Below, one piece after another: positions 1 through 6,018 of a stretch of 8,749 bases of DNA. The stretch is taken from NCBI GenBank assembly GCA_017405115.1, contig JAFRBA010000197.1:1-8749 (forward strand), in the 5' to 3' direction. The notes beneath the pieces were generated by a model. That model ran no database searches. It was given only the letters and a program-made list of their open reading frames with translations, and was not told the DNA's origin. Source of the stretch: Kiritimatiellia bacterium (GTDB lineage Bacteria; Verrucomicrobiota; Kiritimatiellia; RFP12; UBA1067). Position 1 is the stretch's first letter. Every line of letters begins with the position of its first letter. The position numbers and the translations under genes were made by a program.

Positions 1-479
1 CGGAAGCCCTCGACCTCGAAGTGCCAGCACGCCTCGGCCGCGCCGAACTCGTCCAGGAGGTCGACGCCGGCCACGCGCCTCACGGTCGCGGCATAGAGCG
101 CGCCCGCGCCGCCGACCGCCTGCACGTACACGCATCCGTGCTCCTTCATCGCGGCAAGCGTGGCGGAGTCCATCCCGCCCTTGCCGATGATCACGCGGAC
201 GCCCGAGACGGCGATGAACGACGGCTCGTACGGGTTCTCGCGCACCGAAGTCGTCGGCCCGGCGGAGACGACCCTCCAGCCGTCGCCCGACTTCACGCAG
301 ACGGGGCCGCAGTGGTAGAGGGCCCCGTCGCGGAAGTCGACCGGAATCCTTCCGCCGTCGGCAAAGGACTTGTGGAACTTGTCGCGCCCAGTGTGGATCA
401 TCCCGGAGATGCAGACGGCGTCGCCCGCCCTGAGCGCGCGGACGGCCTTCTCGTCAAACGGATGGCTAAGACACTTCAT
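1..479 (-). CDS. Fumarate hydratase class I, beta subunit (partial, C-terminus off the window)
   Basis: This is the C-terminal-domain subunit of the iron-sulfur hydro-lyase that interconverts fumarate and malate in the cytoplasm; it works with the alpha subunit encoded just upstream. Reading the minus strand from the ATG at 479-477 gives 159 residues with no stop before the window edge. Family signatures are in order: ISGMIHTGRDKFHK (residues 24-37), YHCGPV (55-60), AGPTTSVREN (73-82), IGKGGM (98-103), VGGAGALYA (122-130) and EACWHFEVEGF (149-159). The full protein would normally be about 180-200 residues, so little is missing. The start is constrained: an in-frame TAA lies at 488-486 and 479 is the only ATG after it. 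The only SD-like string (AAAAAGGA) ends against the ATG, so initiation is not canonical. L(+)-tartrate dehydratase beta is the main alternative, because the two enzymes share these motifs. Unusually, 141 bp of repeat array separate it from its partner gene. Confidence 0.9.
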   Translation of the reverse strand, partial: MKCLSHPFDEKAVRALRAGDAVCISGMIHTGRDKFHKSFADGGRIPVDFRDGALYHCGPVCVKSGDGWRVVSAGPTTSVRENPYEPSFIAVSGVRVIIGKGGMDSATLAAMKEHGCVYVQAVGGAGALYAATVRRVAGVDLLDEFGAAEACWHFEVEGF

Positions 480-487
480 TCCTTTTT

Positions 488-637
488 ACATTTCACATTT
501 TAGATTTCACATTTCACGTTACAGTTCACATTGCACATTTTACATTTCACATTTCACTTTACATTTTACACTTTCCATTTTCCACTCCTCCACTTTTCCA
601 CTTTTCCACTTCTCCACTCTTCAACTCTTCCACTTCC
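488..637 (-). repeat. A/G-rich degenerate heptamer/octamer array between the two fumarase genes
   Basis: On the coding (minus) strand this is a tandem array in two zones. Positions 488-567 hold units of the form GTRAAAT (plus strand ACATTTY), mostly 7 bp with two 5-bp units at 516-520 and 556-560. Positions 568-637 hold mainly 8-bp units of the form AGTGGAAA (plus strand ACTTTTCC). The tract is strikingly A+T/purine rich beside about 65% GC genes. It starts inside the last codons of the alpha-subunit gene, supplies that gene's TGA (623-621), and runs to the beta-subunit start. An 18-mer at 555-572 is identical to 5326-5343 in the second array. No function is known to me. Confidence 0.85.
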
Positions 638-1460
638 CCCGCCTACACGCCCAGCACATGTAGGCGACCGTTACGAAGAACGACGCGGGAACGCGCGTGC
701 GCGCCGCGACCCTTACGCCCAGAAGCGTCGTATTGCCTCCCAGCCCCATTGGACCGATCCCGAGCGAGTTCGCATCCCTCAGAACCGCCCTCTCCAGCCT
801 TCTTAGCTCCGGGTCGCCCGACTCGCCGTCTGGCCCAAGCGGACGCAGCAGCTGCTCCTTCGCGACCTCGTAGGCCGTGGCCCGGTCGCCGCCTATGCAC
901 ACGCCGAGGATCCCAGGCGCGCATCCGTAACCCTGCGCCTTCTGCACGGCGTCGAGGAGACACTTCCGGACACCCTCCATGTCGCGCCCGGCGCCCAAGG
1001 CGGAGTCCGGCAGCGAGTACTGGCGGGACATGTTCTCGCTCCCCCCGCCCTTCATCAGCAGAGAGACGCAGCCCGGCTCCATCCAGTCGACGTAGTGTAT
1101 GACCGGCGCGCCTTCTGCGCAGTTGTCGTCGTACGACCTGCCGGTGACGGAGTCAATGCAGTTCTTCCTTAGGCTGCCGCGCGCGGTCGCGGCCGCGACG
1201 GCTCTGCGGATCACTTCGGGGGACATCCTGCGGCGCAGGGACGAGTGGATGTAGAACGCCAGCGTCCCCGTGTCCTGGCAGAGGGGCAGGCCCTCGCGGC
1301 GCGCGAGCGCCACGTTGTCCAGTATCGTCCTGAGCACGACCGACGACGGCGACCCGGCGCCCTCGCGGCGGAGTGCGCGGCGGAGCGCGCGCTCCACGTC
1401 ATCCGGCAGGGACGAACTCGTGCTGCGTATCAGCTCCGCGACTCTCTCGACTGAGGTCAT
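621..1460 (-). CDS. Fumarate hydratase class I, alpha subunit
   Basis: This 279-residue protein is the [4Fe-4S]-binding subunit of the two-subunit class I fumarase (EC 4.2.1.2). The three expected cluster cysteines are visible: C61 in LPLCQDTG, C180 in GYGCAPGILGVCIGG, and C269 in YMCWACRR. Other family marks are KGGGSEN (137-143) and GIGPMGLGGNTTLLGV (234-249). The ATG at 1460 lies 15 nt past the anti-sigma gene's stop, with a GAGGGAG ribosome site (1477-1471) overlapping that stop. Such enzymes are oxygen-labile and typical of anaerobes. The last residues, after CWACRR, are GKWKS and are encoded by the A/G-rich array, so the native C-terminus appears to have been replaced or extended by repeat sequence. 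Tartrate dehydratase alpha is an alternative function that motifs alone cannot exclude. Confidence 0.92.
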   Translation of the reverse strand: MTSVERVAELIRSTSSSLPDDVERALRRALRREGAGSPSSVVLRTILDNVALARREGLPLCQDTGTLAFYIHSSLRRRMSPEVIRRAVAAATARGSLRKNCIDSVTGRSYDDNCAEGAPVIHYVDWMEPGCVSLLMKGGGSENMSRQYSLPDSALGAGRDMEGVRKCLLDAVQKAQGYGCAPGILGVCIGGDRATAYEVAKEQLLRPLGPDGESGDPELRRLERAVLRDANSLGIGPMGLGGNTTLLGVRVAARTRVPASFFVTVAYMCWACRRGKWKS

Positions 1461-1475
1461 CGGCGAACGGCTCCC

Positions 1476-1946
1476 TCATCTGCCGCCGCGGATGCGCAGA
1501 TTGCGCATCGCCCTGCGGTAGGCGAGCTGGGCGTCATCGCCCCTGCACTGCCGCAGCACGGCGGCGTTCTGCCGCGTCAGGAACTCGCTGCCCCAGCCGC
1601 CGTCCGCGCGCTGCGTGCGGATCATCTCCTGAACGGCCTTGTCGTCGCGGACGACTGCGAGCTGGTATTCGTGCGCCGCGTCAGAGACGCGCACGGTGTA
1701 GACGCGCTCGGCGGGCGACGCGCTGCGGAACACCAGTCCAAAGCCGAGGAACGCGACCAGAGAGGCCGCCGCCAGCAGGGCGACACCCCATGCGACGGCG
1801 GAGGCGGTGCGCCCCGAAGGCCGCTCGGGAGGCTGCACTGAGGTCTCGACGCAACTCGGCGGACGATAGGCCGCCAGCAGTCGGTCCACAACCGGCCGGT
1901 AGCCCTCGCCAAGCTCCTGCAGCGTCTGCTCAAGATCCTGCGTCAT
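1476..1946 (-). CDS. Putative anti-sigma factor, single-pass membrane protein
   Basis: This 156-residue protein follows the ECF sigma gene with a 17-nt overlap, the usual place for a cognate anti-sigma factor. A cytoplasmic N-terminus of about 48 residues is followed by one hydrophobic segment (about 49-73, ending GFGLVF) and an outer domain of about 80 residues. I see no HxxxCxxC zinc-binding anti-sigma motif; only two cysteines are present (32 and 134), so any anti-sigma domain is of another type. The outer domain contains QRADGGWG (112-119) followed by an amphipathic stretch, resembling a single repeat of the terpene-cyclase/prenyltransferase alpha-toroid fold (QxxDGGWG). The start is the ATG at 1946: an AAGGAGG site sits 6 nt upstream. 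A TTG codon directly precedes the ATG and could be misread as the start. The anti-sigma role is inferred from context plus topology, not from a recognised domain. Confidence 0.65.
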   Translation of the reverse strand: MTQDLEQTLQELGEGYRPVVDRLLAAYRPPSCVETSVQPPERPSGRTASAVAWGVALLAAASLVAFLGFGLVFRSASPAERVYTVRVSDAAHEYQLAVVRDDKAVQEMIRTQRADGGWGSEFLTRQNAAVLRQCRGDDAQLAYRRAMRNLRIRGGR

Positions 1947-2415
1947 CAAAAACCTCCTTCAGCTTCTTTATCGCGTTCGACATCCTCGACTTCACCGTCC
2001 CGACCGGAATGCCCAGTATGGCCGACACCTCGGCATACGGCAGTTCCTGGAACACCCCCAGCTCCACAACCTCCCGCAGCGGTTCGGAGAGCTGCGACAC
2101 CGCCCAGCGCACGTCCTCTCGCGCATAGGTCTCTGGCATCTGGGTCGCGGGCTGCTCCTTCCCCCACCGCTCCTCCCGATGCTCGCGGCGGGTCTGACGC
2201 CTCAGCGCGTCTATCCGTACCTGGCGCGCCATCAGGAAGAGGAAGGTCGAGAGCTTCGCGGAAGGCTCGTACTCGCGGCGGTAGTTCCACAGCCGCAGAT
2301 ACGTCTCCTGCACGAGGTCCTCTCCCTCGAAGTGTGAAACGCCCTGGCGCCAGAAAAAGTTCAGAAGATTCTGCTCGTACTTCCGCGCCTCGTCCATGAG
2401 TTCGTCATCTGACAT
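1930..2415 (-). CDS. RNA polymerase sigma factor, ECF subfamily
   Basis: This 161-residue sigma-70 family protein has only regions 2 and 4, the ECF architecture, and would direct RNA polymerase to a dedicated promoter set. Region 2 spans about residues 14-75, with the core-binding motif EDLVQETYLRLW (32-43) and the -10 recognition helix around STFLFLMARQVRIDALRRQ (56-74). A charged linker (75-100) follows. Region 4 (about 104-155) carries the helix-turn-helix LPYAEVSAILGIPVGTVKSR (125-144). Its ATG overlaps the end of the CvpA-like gene by 11 nt, and the putative anti-sigma gene overlaps its 3' end by 17 nt, so the three genes are translationally linked. Regulation by the downstream membrane protein is the natural inference; the inducing signal is unknown. 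Confidence 0.9.
   Translation of the reverse strand: MSDDELMDEARKYEQNLLNFFWRQGVSHFEGEDLVQETYLRLWNYRREYEPSAKLSTFLFLMARQVRIDALRRQTRREHREERWGKEQPATQMPETYAREDVRWAVSQLSEPLREVVELGVFQELPYAEVSAILGIPVGTVKSRMSNAIKKLKEVFDDAGS
1953..1959 (-). promoter_or_regulatory. Ribosome binding site of the putative anti-sigma gene
   Basis: AAGGAGG on the minus strand lies 6 nt before the ATG at 1946-1944, within the last codons of the sigma gene. It fixes the start at ATG rather than the adjacent TTG (1949-1947) and implies coupled translation of the sigma and anti-sigma genes. Confidence 0.85.
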
Positions 2416-2803
2416 AGGCGGCGACCTCTCTCGCCAGGTTGGAGTACTCGAGATACATGCCGGACCACGCCCACGCGGCCACTAGCAGTGCGCCGGCGAG
2501 GGCGCCGGCAAGCATGCCGAATATCGCGTCCGCCGGCTGGGCAAGCAGCCCGTTGACGAGCTTCTTCACCACGAGGCGCACGATGCCGAAGACGAGGAGC
2601 GCCACAACCAAGACGCCAGCCGCCCGGATCCAGACGACGCCGGAAAGCGTCGCCGACAGCGGCCAGCAGAAGCCAGTGGCGAGCGCGGCAATGACGGTGG
2701 CGAGGAGGAAGGCGAGGGTTCCGGAAAGCCCGCGAAAGAGCCCGGTGACGGCCATCACAAGCGCGAGGCCGCCGAGGGCGTAGTCTGCGGGCAGGAGCTG
2801 CAT
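2405..2803 (-). CDS. CvpA-family (colicin V production-like) membrane protein
   Basis: This 132-residue, strongly hydrophobic protein has about four membrane segments (about 8-21, 28-46, 58-77, 94-113). The N-terminal ADYALGGLALVMAVTGLFRG and the ADAIFGMLAGALAGALLVA segment (91-109) match the usual CvpA layout: an acidic residue near the start, then G-rich first and last helices. CvpA homologues are inner-membrane proteins linked to envelope homeostasis and, in E. coli, to colicin V export; the mechanism is not well defined. The gene starts 4 nt after the TPR lipoprotein stop, with an AGGAAG-type ribosome site inside that gene's 3' end, and it overlaps the sigma gene. Placement beside an ECF sigma/anti-sigma pair suggests an envelope-related operon. 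Family assignment is by pattern and hydropathy. Confidence 0.75.
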   Translation of the reverse strand: MQLLPADYALGGLALVMAVTGLFRGLSGTLAFLLATVIAALATGFCWPLSATLSGVVWIRAAGVLVVALLVFGIVRLVVKKLVNGLLAQPADAIFGMLAGALAGALLVAAWAWSGMYLEYSNLAREVAAYVR

Positions 2804-2807
2804 CTGG

Positions 2808-3947
2808 CTATTTCTTCCTGCGCACGGTGATTGAATCGCGGTATCTCTGGTAGGCCTGCGCGTCCTTTGTCCGCCCGCCTACCTTGCCAAGCGCGCGCAC
2901 GAGCCCGTCGAGCGCATCGGGCTTCGTGGGGCTGGCGGCGACTGCGCGCGAGTATATCTCCACCGCCTGCGCATGCAGGCCAAGCTTCGCGGCGAGCGCG
3001 CCGGTCGTAAGGAACGTCGAGACGGAGCCGGGGCGAAGCACGCAAGCGCGCTTGTAGAATTCGAGAGCCTTCGTCTGCCCCGCCCTCGTCTGGTCCGTCT
3101 TCAGCCACGCCTGGGCGAGCCCCAGCGCGGCGGGGTAGCTCAGGGGATCGGCCTTGAGGGACGCGTCGTAGAGTCCGCGCGCCGTGCGGAACGCCTTCTT
3201 CTTCCACGCCGCCTCGGCCTTCGAGAGCTCCGTGGAGCTAGCCGAGCTGTCGCGGTTCGAGACGCCCGGCAGGTTTGCCGTCGCGCGGGAGATGGTCTCC
3301 TTGAGCGCGGGGATCACGCTGCGCTGCACCTTCTGGACTCTCGGGCTGGCGGACGCCTCCAGGCGGACGAATATTTCGAACTGCTCGAGCGCCGCCTCCG
3401 GGTAGCCGAAGGAGTCGCGGTAGAGCAGGCCGAGGTGGTACCAGGCGGCGGCGTTGCGGCGGTCAATCCATATGGCGCGGAGGAAGCACGTGCGCGCGAT
3501 GTCCGGCTTCTCGCGCGACATCTCGACGACCCCGAGCCCGGTCCACCCCTGCGCGCGGACCGCCGGCGGGAGCTTCGCGTCTTCGGCGATGCCGGCGTAC
3601 AGCTTCGCCGCGGCGTCGTAATTCTTTGCATGCCATTCGACCTGCGCCTGCACAAGCCGCACGTCCACGTCCCCGCCTGCGCGCTCCGCCGCCTTCCCGA
3701 TCTGCTCGCGCGCCGCGTCCAGCTCGCCGAGGTCCAGCTTGACGCGGGCGAGGTAGACGAGCGCGTCCACGTTCTCGGGGGACAGGGAAAGGCTCTTCTC
3801 GAAAAGGCGCTCTGCCTTCTTGTTGTCGCCCAGCTCGTACGCGGCGCGTCCGTCGTTGAGCTCCCTGACGCCGTCCTTGGGGTCGCAACCGGCGAGTGCA
3901 AGGACCGCGGCCACCGCGCTAAGCGCGTATCTGTGCGAGGAATTCAT
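2808..3947 (-). CDS. TPR-repeat lipoprotein
   Basis: This 379-residue protein begins with a lipoprotein signal peptide: basic N-region, hydrophobic AVAAVLALAG, and lipobox LAGC with Cys21 as the predicted lipidated residue. Residue +2 is Asp22, which in E. coli is the Lol-avoidance signal for inner-membrane retention; whether that rule holds here is unknown. The mature part is built of tetratricopeptide repeats in two blocks: about 27-199 (for example RAAYELGDNKKAERLFEKSL at 34-53 and AAWYHLGLLYRDSFGYPEAA at 167-186) and about 238-377. A Ser-rich linker around 225-240 separates them. TPRs are protein-docking scaffolds, so it is likely a periplasm-facing adaptor; the partner is unknown. Its ATG overlaps the mutase gene's 3' end by 29 nt, with a strong GGAGGTG site 7 nt upstream, which indicates coupled translation. 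Confidence 0.88.
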   Translation of the reverse strand: MNSSHRYALSAVAAVLALAGCDPKDGVRELNDGRAAYELGDNKKAERLFEKSLSLSPENVDALVYLARVKLDLGELDAAREQIGKAAERAGGDVDVRLVQAQVEWHAKNYDAAAKLYAGIAEDAKLPPAVRAQGWTGLGVVEMSREKPDIARTCFLRAIWIDRRNAAAWYHLGLLYRDSFGYPEAALEQFEIFVRLEASASPRVQKVQRSVIPALKETISRATANLPGVSNRDSSASSTELSKAEAAWKKKAFRTARGLYDASLKADPLSYPAALGLAQAWLKTDQTRAGQTKALEFYKRACVLRPGSVSTFLTTGALAAKLGLHAQAVEIYSRAVAASPTKPDALDGLVRALGKVGGRTKDAQAYQRYRDSITVRRKK

Positions 3948-5268
3948 CGCGTTTCACCTCCATGATTTCGCGCGTGCGCCCCTCGAGGTTGAGACGTACG
4001 AGCGGTTCTGTGTTGCTCATGCGGACGTTCGCCCACCAGCCCTCGGAATCCCATGCGTCGACGGACACGCCGTCGAGGTCGAACACCTTCGCCTTCGCCT
4101 CGTACGCCGCGCGTATCCGCGCAAGGACTTCGGCCGGCGGCGTTGTCGTCTTCGTGTTGATCTCGCCCGACTGGCTGTACTTGCGCAGCGGTGCGATCAG
4201 CTCGGAAAGCGGCCTGTCTCCCGCCGAGACGATGTTGGCGAGCGCATATGTCGCCATCGACGACGACTCCGCCGTGAAGTTCGCCCTGAAGTAGTAGTGG
4301 CCCGAAAGCTCGCCCGCGAATATCGCGTCGTTCGCGCGCATCTGTTCCTTGATGAACGAATGGCCGACGCGGCTCATCATCGGCTTTCCGCCGGCCGACG
4401 CGATGACCTCCTCGCAGACCTTTGACGAGCGCAGGTCGTAGAAGCACGCGGCCCCGGGGTTGGATGCGAGAAGGTCCTGCGATATGAGCGCTGTCACAAA
4501 GTCCATCGGGATGACCTCGCCGCGCTCGTCAACGAAGCCCGCCCTGTCGGCGTCACCGTCGTACGCCACGCCGAACGCGTACTTGCCGGGGTTCTCGCGT
4601 ATGAGCGCCTGCAGGTCCCTCAGCGTCTCCACATGGAGCGGGTTCGCGTCGTGGTTCGGGAAATCGCCGTCGTACTCGCCGTAGAGTGAGTCGTACGAGA
4701 TGTCCGACCCGGCGAACGCCGCGCTTTCCGCGATGCCCATGCCGTTGGCGAAGTCCAGCGCGAGCCGGAGCGGACGCTTCATGTGGGCGGACTCCTTCAC
4801 GTGCGCTGCGTAGGCCCCGGCGACGTCGACCTTGGTCACGGAGCCGACGCCCCACGGTGGCTCGCCGGCGACGCCCTCGGCGACGAGGCGCTCGATGTCC
4901 TTGATGCCGGTCGCCCCGGAGATCGGAACGGCCCCGGCGCGGCAGAGCTTGCATCCGTTCCACTCCTTCGTGTTGTGCGACGCCGTTATCATCACCGAGC
5001 CGTCCGCCTTCAGGTGTCCGTTTGCGAAGTAGCTCATCGGCGTCGACGCAAGCCCGATGTCGAGGACGTCCACGCCCTCATCGACCAGCCCCTTTGCGAA
5101 CGCCGCGAAGAGCGAGTCGGACGACTTGCGGCAGTCGCGCGCGACAACCACCTTTCCGCCACGAACGCCCGCGAACTGCGCATAGGCGCGCGCGATCGCG
5201 TAGAAGTCGTCCTCGGAGAGGTCCTTGCCGTAGACTCCTCGGATGTCATATGCCTTGAAGATGCCCAT
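3919..5268 (-). CDS. Phosphomannomutase/phosphoglucomutase (alpha-D-phosphohexomutase family)
   Basis: This 449-residue cytoplasmic enzyme interconverts hexose 6-phosphate and hexose 1-phosphate, feeding nucleotide-sugar and glycan synthesis. The N-terminus IFKAYDIRGVYG is the family's usual opening. The active-site loop TASHN (95-99) carries the phosphoserine S97. The metal loop DGDADR (237-242), sugar-specificity loop GELSGHYYF (319-327) and phosphate-binding loop RMSNTEPLVRL (417-427 region) are all intact, so all four domains are present. I chose the ATG at 5268: AAGGGG lies 7 nt upstream and family proteins begin here. An in-frame ATG at 5346, overlapping the lolD stop as ATGA, would add 26 basic residues translated from the repeat array. 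The GELSGH loop fits dual PMM/PGM enzymes such as AlgC/ManB; the exact sugar preference cannot be read from sequence. Confidence 0.92.
   Translation of the reverse strand: MGIFKAYDIRGVYGKDLSEDDFYAIARAYAQFAGVRGGKVVVARDCRKSSDSLFAAFAKGLVDEGVDVLDIGLASTPMSYFANGHLKADGSVMITASHNTKEWNGCKLCRAGAVPISGATGIKDIERLVAEGVAGEPPWGVGSVTKVDVAGAYAAHVKESAHMKRPLRLALDFANGMGIAESAAFAGSDISYDSLYGEYDGDFPNHDANPLHVETLRDLQALIRENPGKYAFGVAYDGDADRAGFVDERGEVIPMDFVTALISQDLLASNPGAACFYDLRSSKVCEEVIASAGGKPMMSRVGHSFIKEQMRANDAIFAGELSGHYYFRANFTAESSSMATYALANIVSAGDRPLSELIAPLRKYSQSGEINTKTTTPPAEVLARIRAAYEAKAKVFDLDGVSVDAWDSEGWWANVRMSNTEPLVRLNLEGRTREIMEVKRDEFLAQIRA
3955..3961 (-). promoter_or_regulatory. Ribosome binding site of the TPR lipoprotein gene, inside the mutase gene
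   Basis: GGAGGTG on the minus strand lies 7 nt before the ATG at 3947, within the mutase coding region. It supports a genuine 29-nt gene overlap rather than a mis-called start. Confidence 0.85.
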
Positions 5269-5275
5269 CGTTTTA

Positions 5276-5281
5276 CCCCTT
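5276..5281 (-). promoter_or_regulatory. Ribosome binding site deciding the mutase start
   Basis: AAGGGG on the minus strand lies 7 nt before the ATG at 5268. It favours this start over the upstream in-frame ATG at 5346 located at the lolD stop codon. Confidence 0.7.
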
Positions 5282-5310
5282 TGCCTGTTTCTTCTTGTTT
5301 TTTCCTTTTT

Positions 5311-5342
5311 CCACTTTACATTTTCCACTTTACATTTTACAC
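5311..5342 (-). repeat. Short A/G-rich repeat array between lolD and the mutase gene
   Basis: The first base of this tract lies directly after the lolD TGA (5345-5343). The 12-mer ACTTTACATTTT (plus strand) occurs at 5313-5324 and again at 5327-5338, and also once in the larger array at 556-567. With flanks, the 18-mer at 5326-5343 is identical to 555-572. The purine-rich character continues to about 5271 on the coding strand and runs into the ribosome site of the mutase gene. This is the same repeat family as the array between the fumarase genes. Confidence 0.8.
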
Positions 5343-5972
5343 TCATCTCAAGACTCCGTCCTCGAGCGTCAGTATGCGGTCGCATATCGCCGCCGCGTCG
5401 GGCGAGTGCGTCACCAGCACGAGCGACACGGAGCTGCCCTCCGAAAGCTCCTGCAATACGCGAAGTATCTCCGCCCCGGTCAGCGCGTCGAGGTTGCCCG
5501 TCGGCTCGTCCGCCAGGACGAGCTCCGGCTCGGTCACGAGCGCGCGCGCAAGCGCGACGCGCTGCATCTCGCCGCCCGAGAGTTCCGACGGCAGATGGCC
5601 GAGGCGTTCGGCGAGGCCGACGCGCTCCAGCAGGCGCGTCGCGCGCTTCATGCGCGAACCGTCGCCGCGGCGCCCCGCCGCCATGGTCGGCAGAAGCACG
5701 TTCTCCAGAACCGTCAGCTCCGGCATCAGGTGGTAGCGCTGGAACACAAAGCCTATGTTCGCCGGCCTCGTCACTGTGCCGGACGTGGGACGCTCCATGC
5801 CGCCGAGTATGTTTAGCAGCGTCGACTTGCCTGCGCCCGACCGCCCGACTATGGCGACCTTCTCGCCGGGGGCGACGGAGAAGCTGATCCCGCGCAGCAC
5901 CTCGATCGGACGCTGCCCCGGGACCTTGAAGCGCTTCTTCAGGTCTTTCGTTCCTAGGACGACAGTCGACAT
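5343..5972 (-). CDS. ABC transporter ATP-binding protein, LolD/MacB/FtsE-like
   Basis: This 209-residue ATPase would energise a membrane permease, probably of the LolCDE/MacB class acting on lipoproteins or other envelope substrates. Walker A is GRSGAGKS (43-50), the Q-loop glutamine Q78 (FVFQRYHLMPELTVLENV), the signature LSGGE (131-135), Walker B LVLADEP with E156, and the switch histidine H189. The stretch between Walker A and the Q-loop is about 20 residues shorter than in E. coli LolD, because the segment after TSGTV goes almost directly to IGFVFQ. I start it at ATG 5972 because a TATAAT box lies only 7 nt upstream, so upstream in-frame Met codons would fall in the promoter. No ribosome site is visible; the message is probably leaderless. 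No permease gene is adjacent, so its partner must be elsewhere. Confidence 0.85.
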   Translation of the reverse strand: MSTVVLGTKDLKKRFKVPGQRPIEVLRGISFSVAPGEKVAIVGRSGAGKSTLLNILGGMERPTSGTVTRPANIGFVFQRYHLMPELTVLENVLLPTMAAGRRGDGSRMKRATRLLERVGLAERLGHLPSELSGGEMQRVALARALVTEPELVLADEPTGNLDALTGAEILRVLQELSEGSSVSLVLVTHSPDAAAICDRILTLEDGVLR

Positions 5973-5979
5973 GTTTTGC

Positions 5980-5988
5980 ATTATACCA
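5980..5988 (-). promoter_or_regulatory. Extended -10 promoter of the LolD-like gene
   Basis: The minus strand reads TGGTATAAT: a perfect TATAAT at 5985-5980 with the TGN extension. No good -35 is seen 16-18 nt upstream. Seven nucleotides separate the box from the ATG at 5972, so transcription should begin at or within a base or two of the start codon. Confidence 0.7.
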
Positions 5989-6018
5989 TAATTCCCGTGC
6001 GGGGGAGCGCTCACTTTT

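Noticed and set aside
488..637. CRISPR array
   Set aside because: Units are 7-8 bp, degenerate and without spacers of constant length; no cas genes are nearby.
370..806. Plus-strand open frames rich in HFTF/LHFSTF peptides
   Set aside because: They are translations of the pyrimidine-rich strand of the repeat array and of fumarase antisense sequence; no ribosome site or family match.
1947..1949. TTG as the start of the putative anti-sigma gene
   Set aside because: The adjacent ATG at 1946 has better spacing (6 nt) from AAGGAGG and is the stronger start codon.
2973..3965. 330-residue plus-strand open frame antisense to the TPR lipoprotein
   Set aside because: Shadow of a GC-rich gene with well-supported start, ribosome site, signal peptide and repeats on the other strand.
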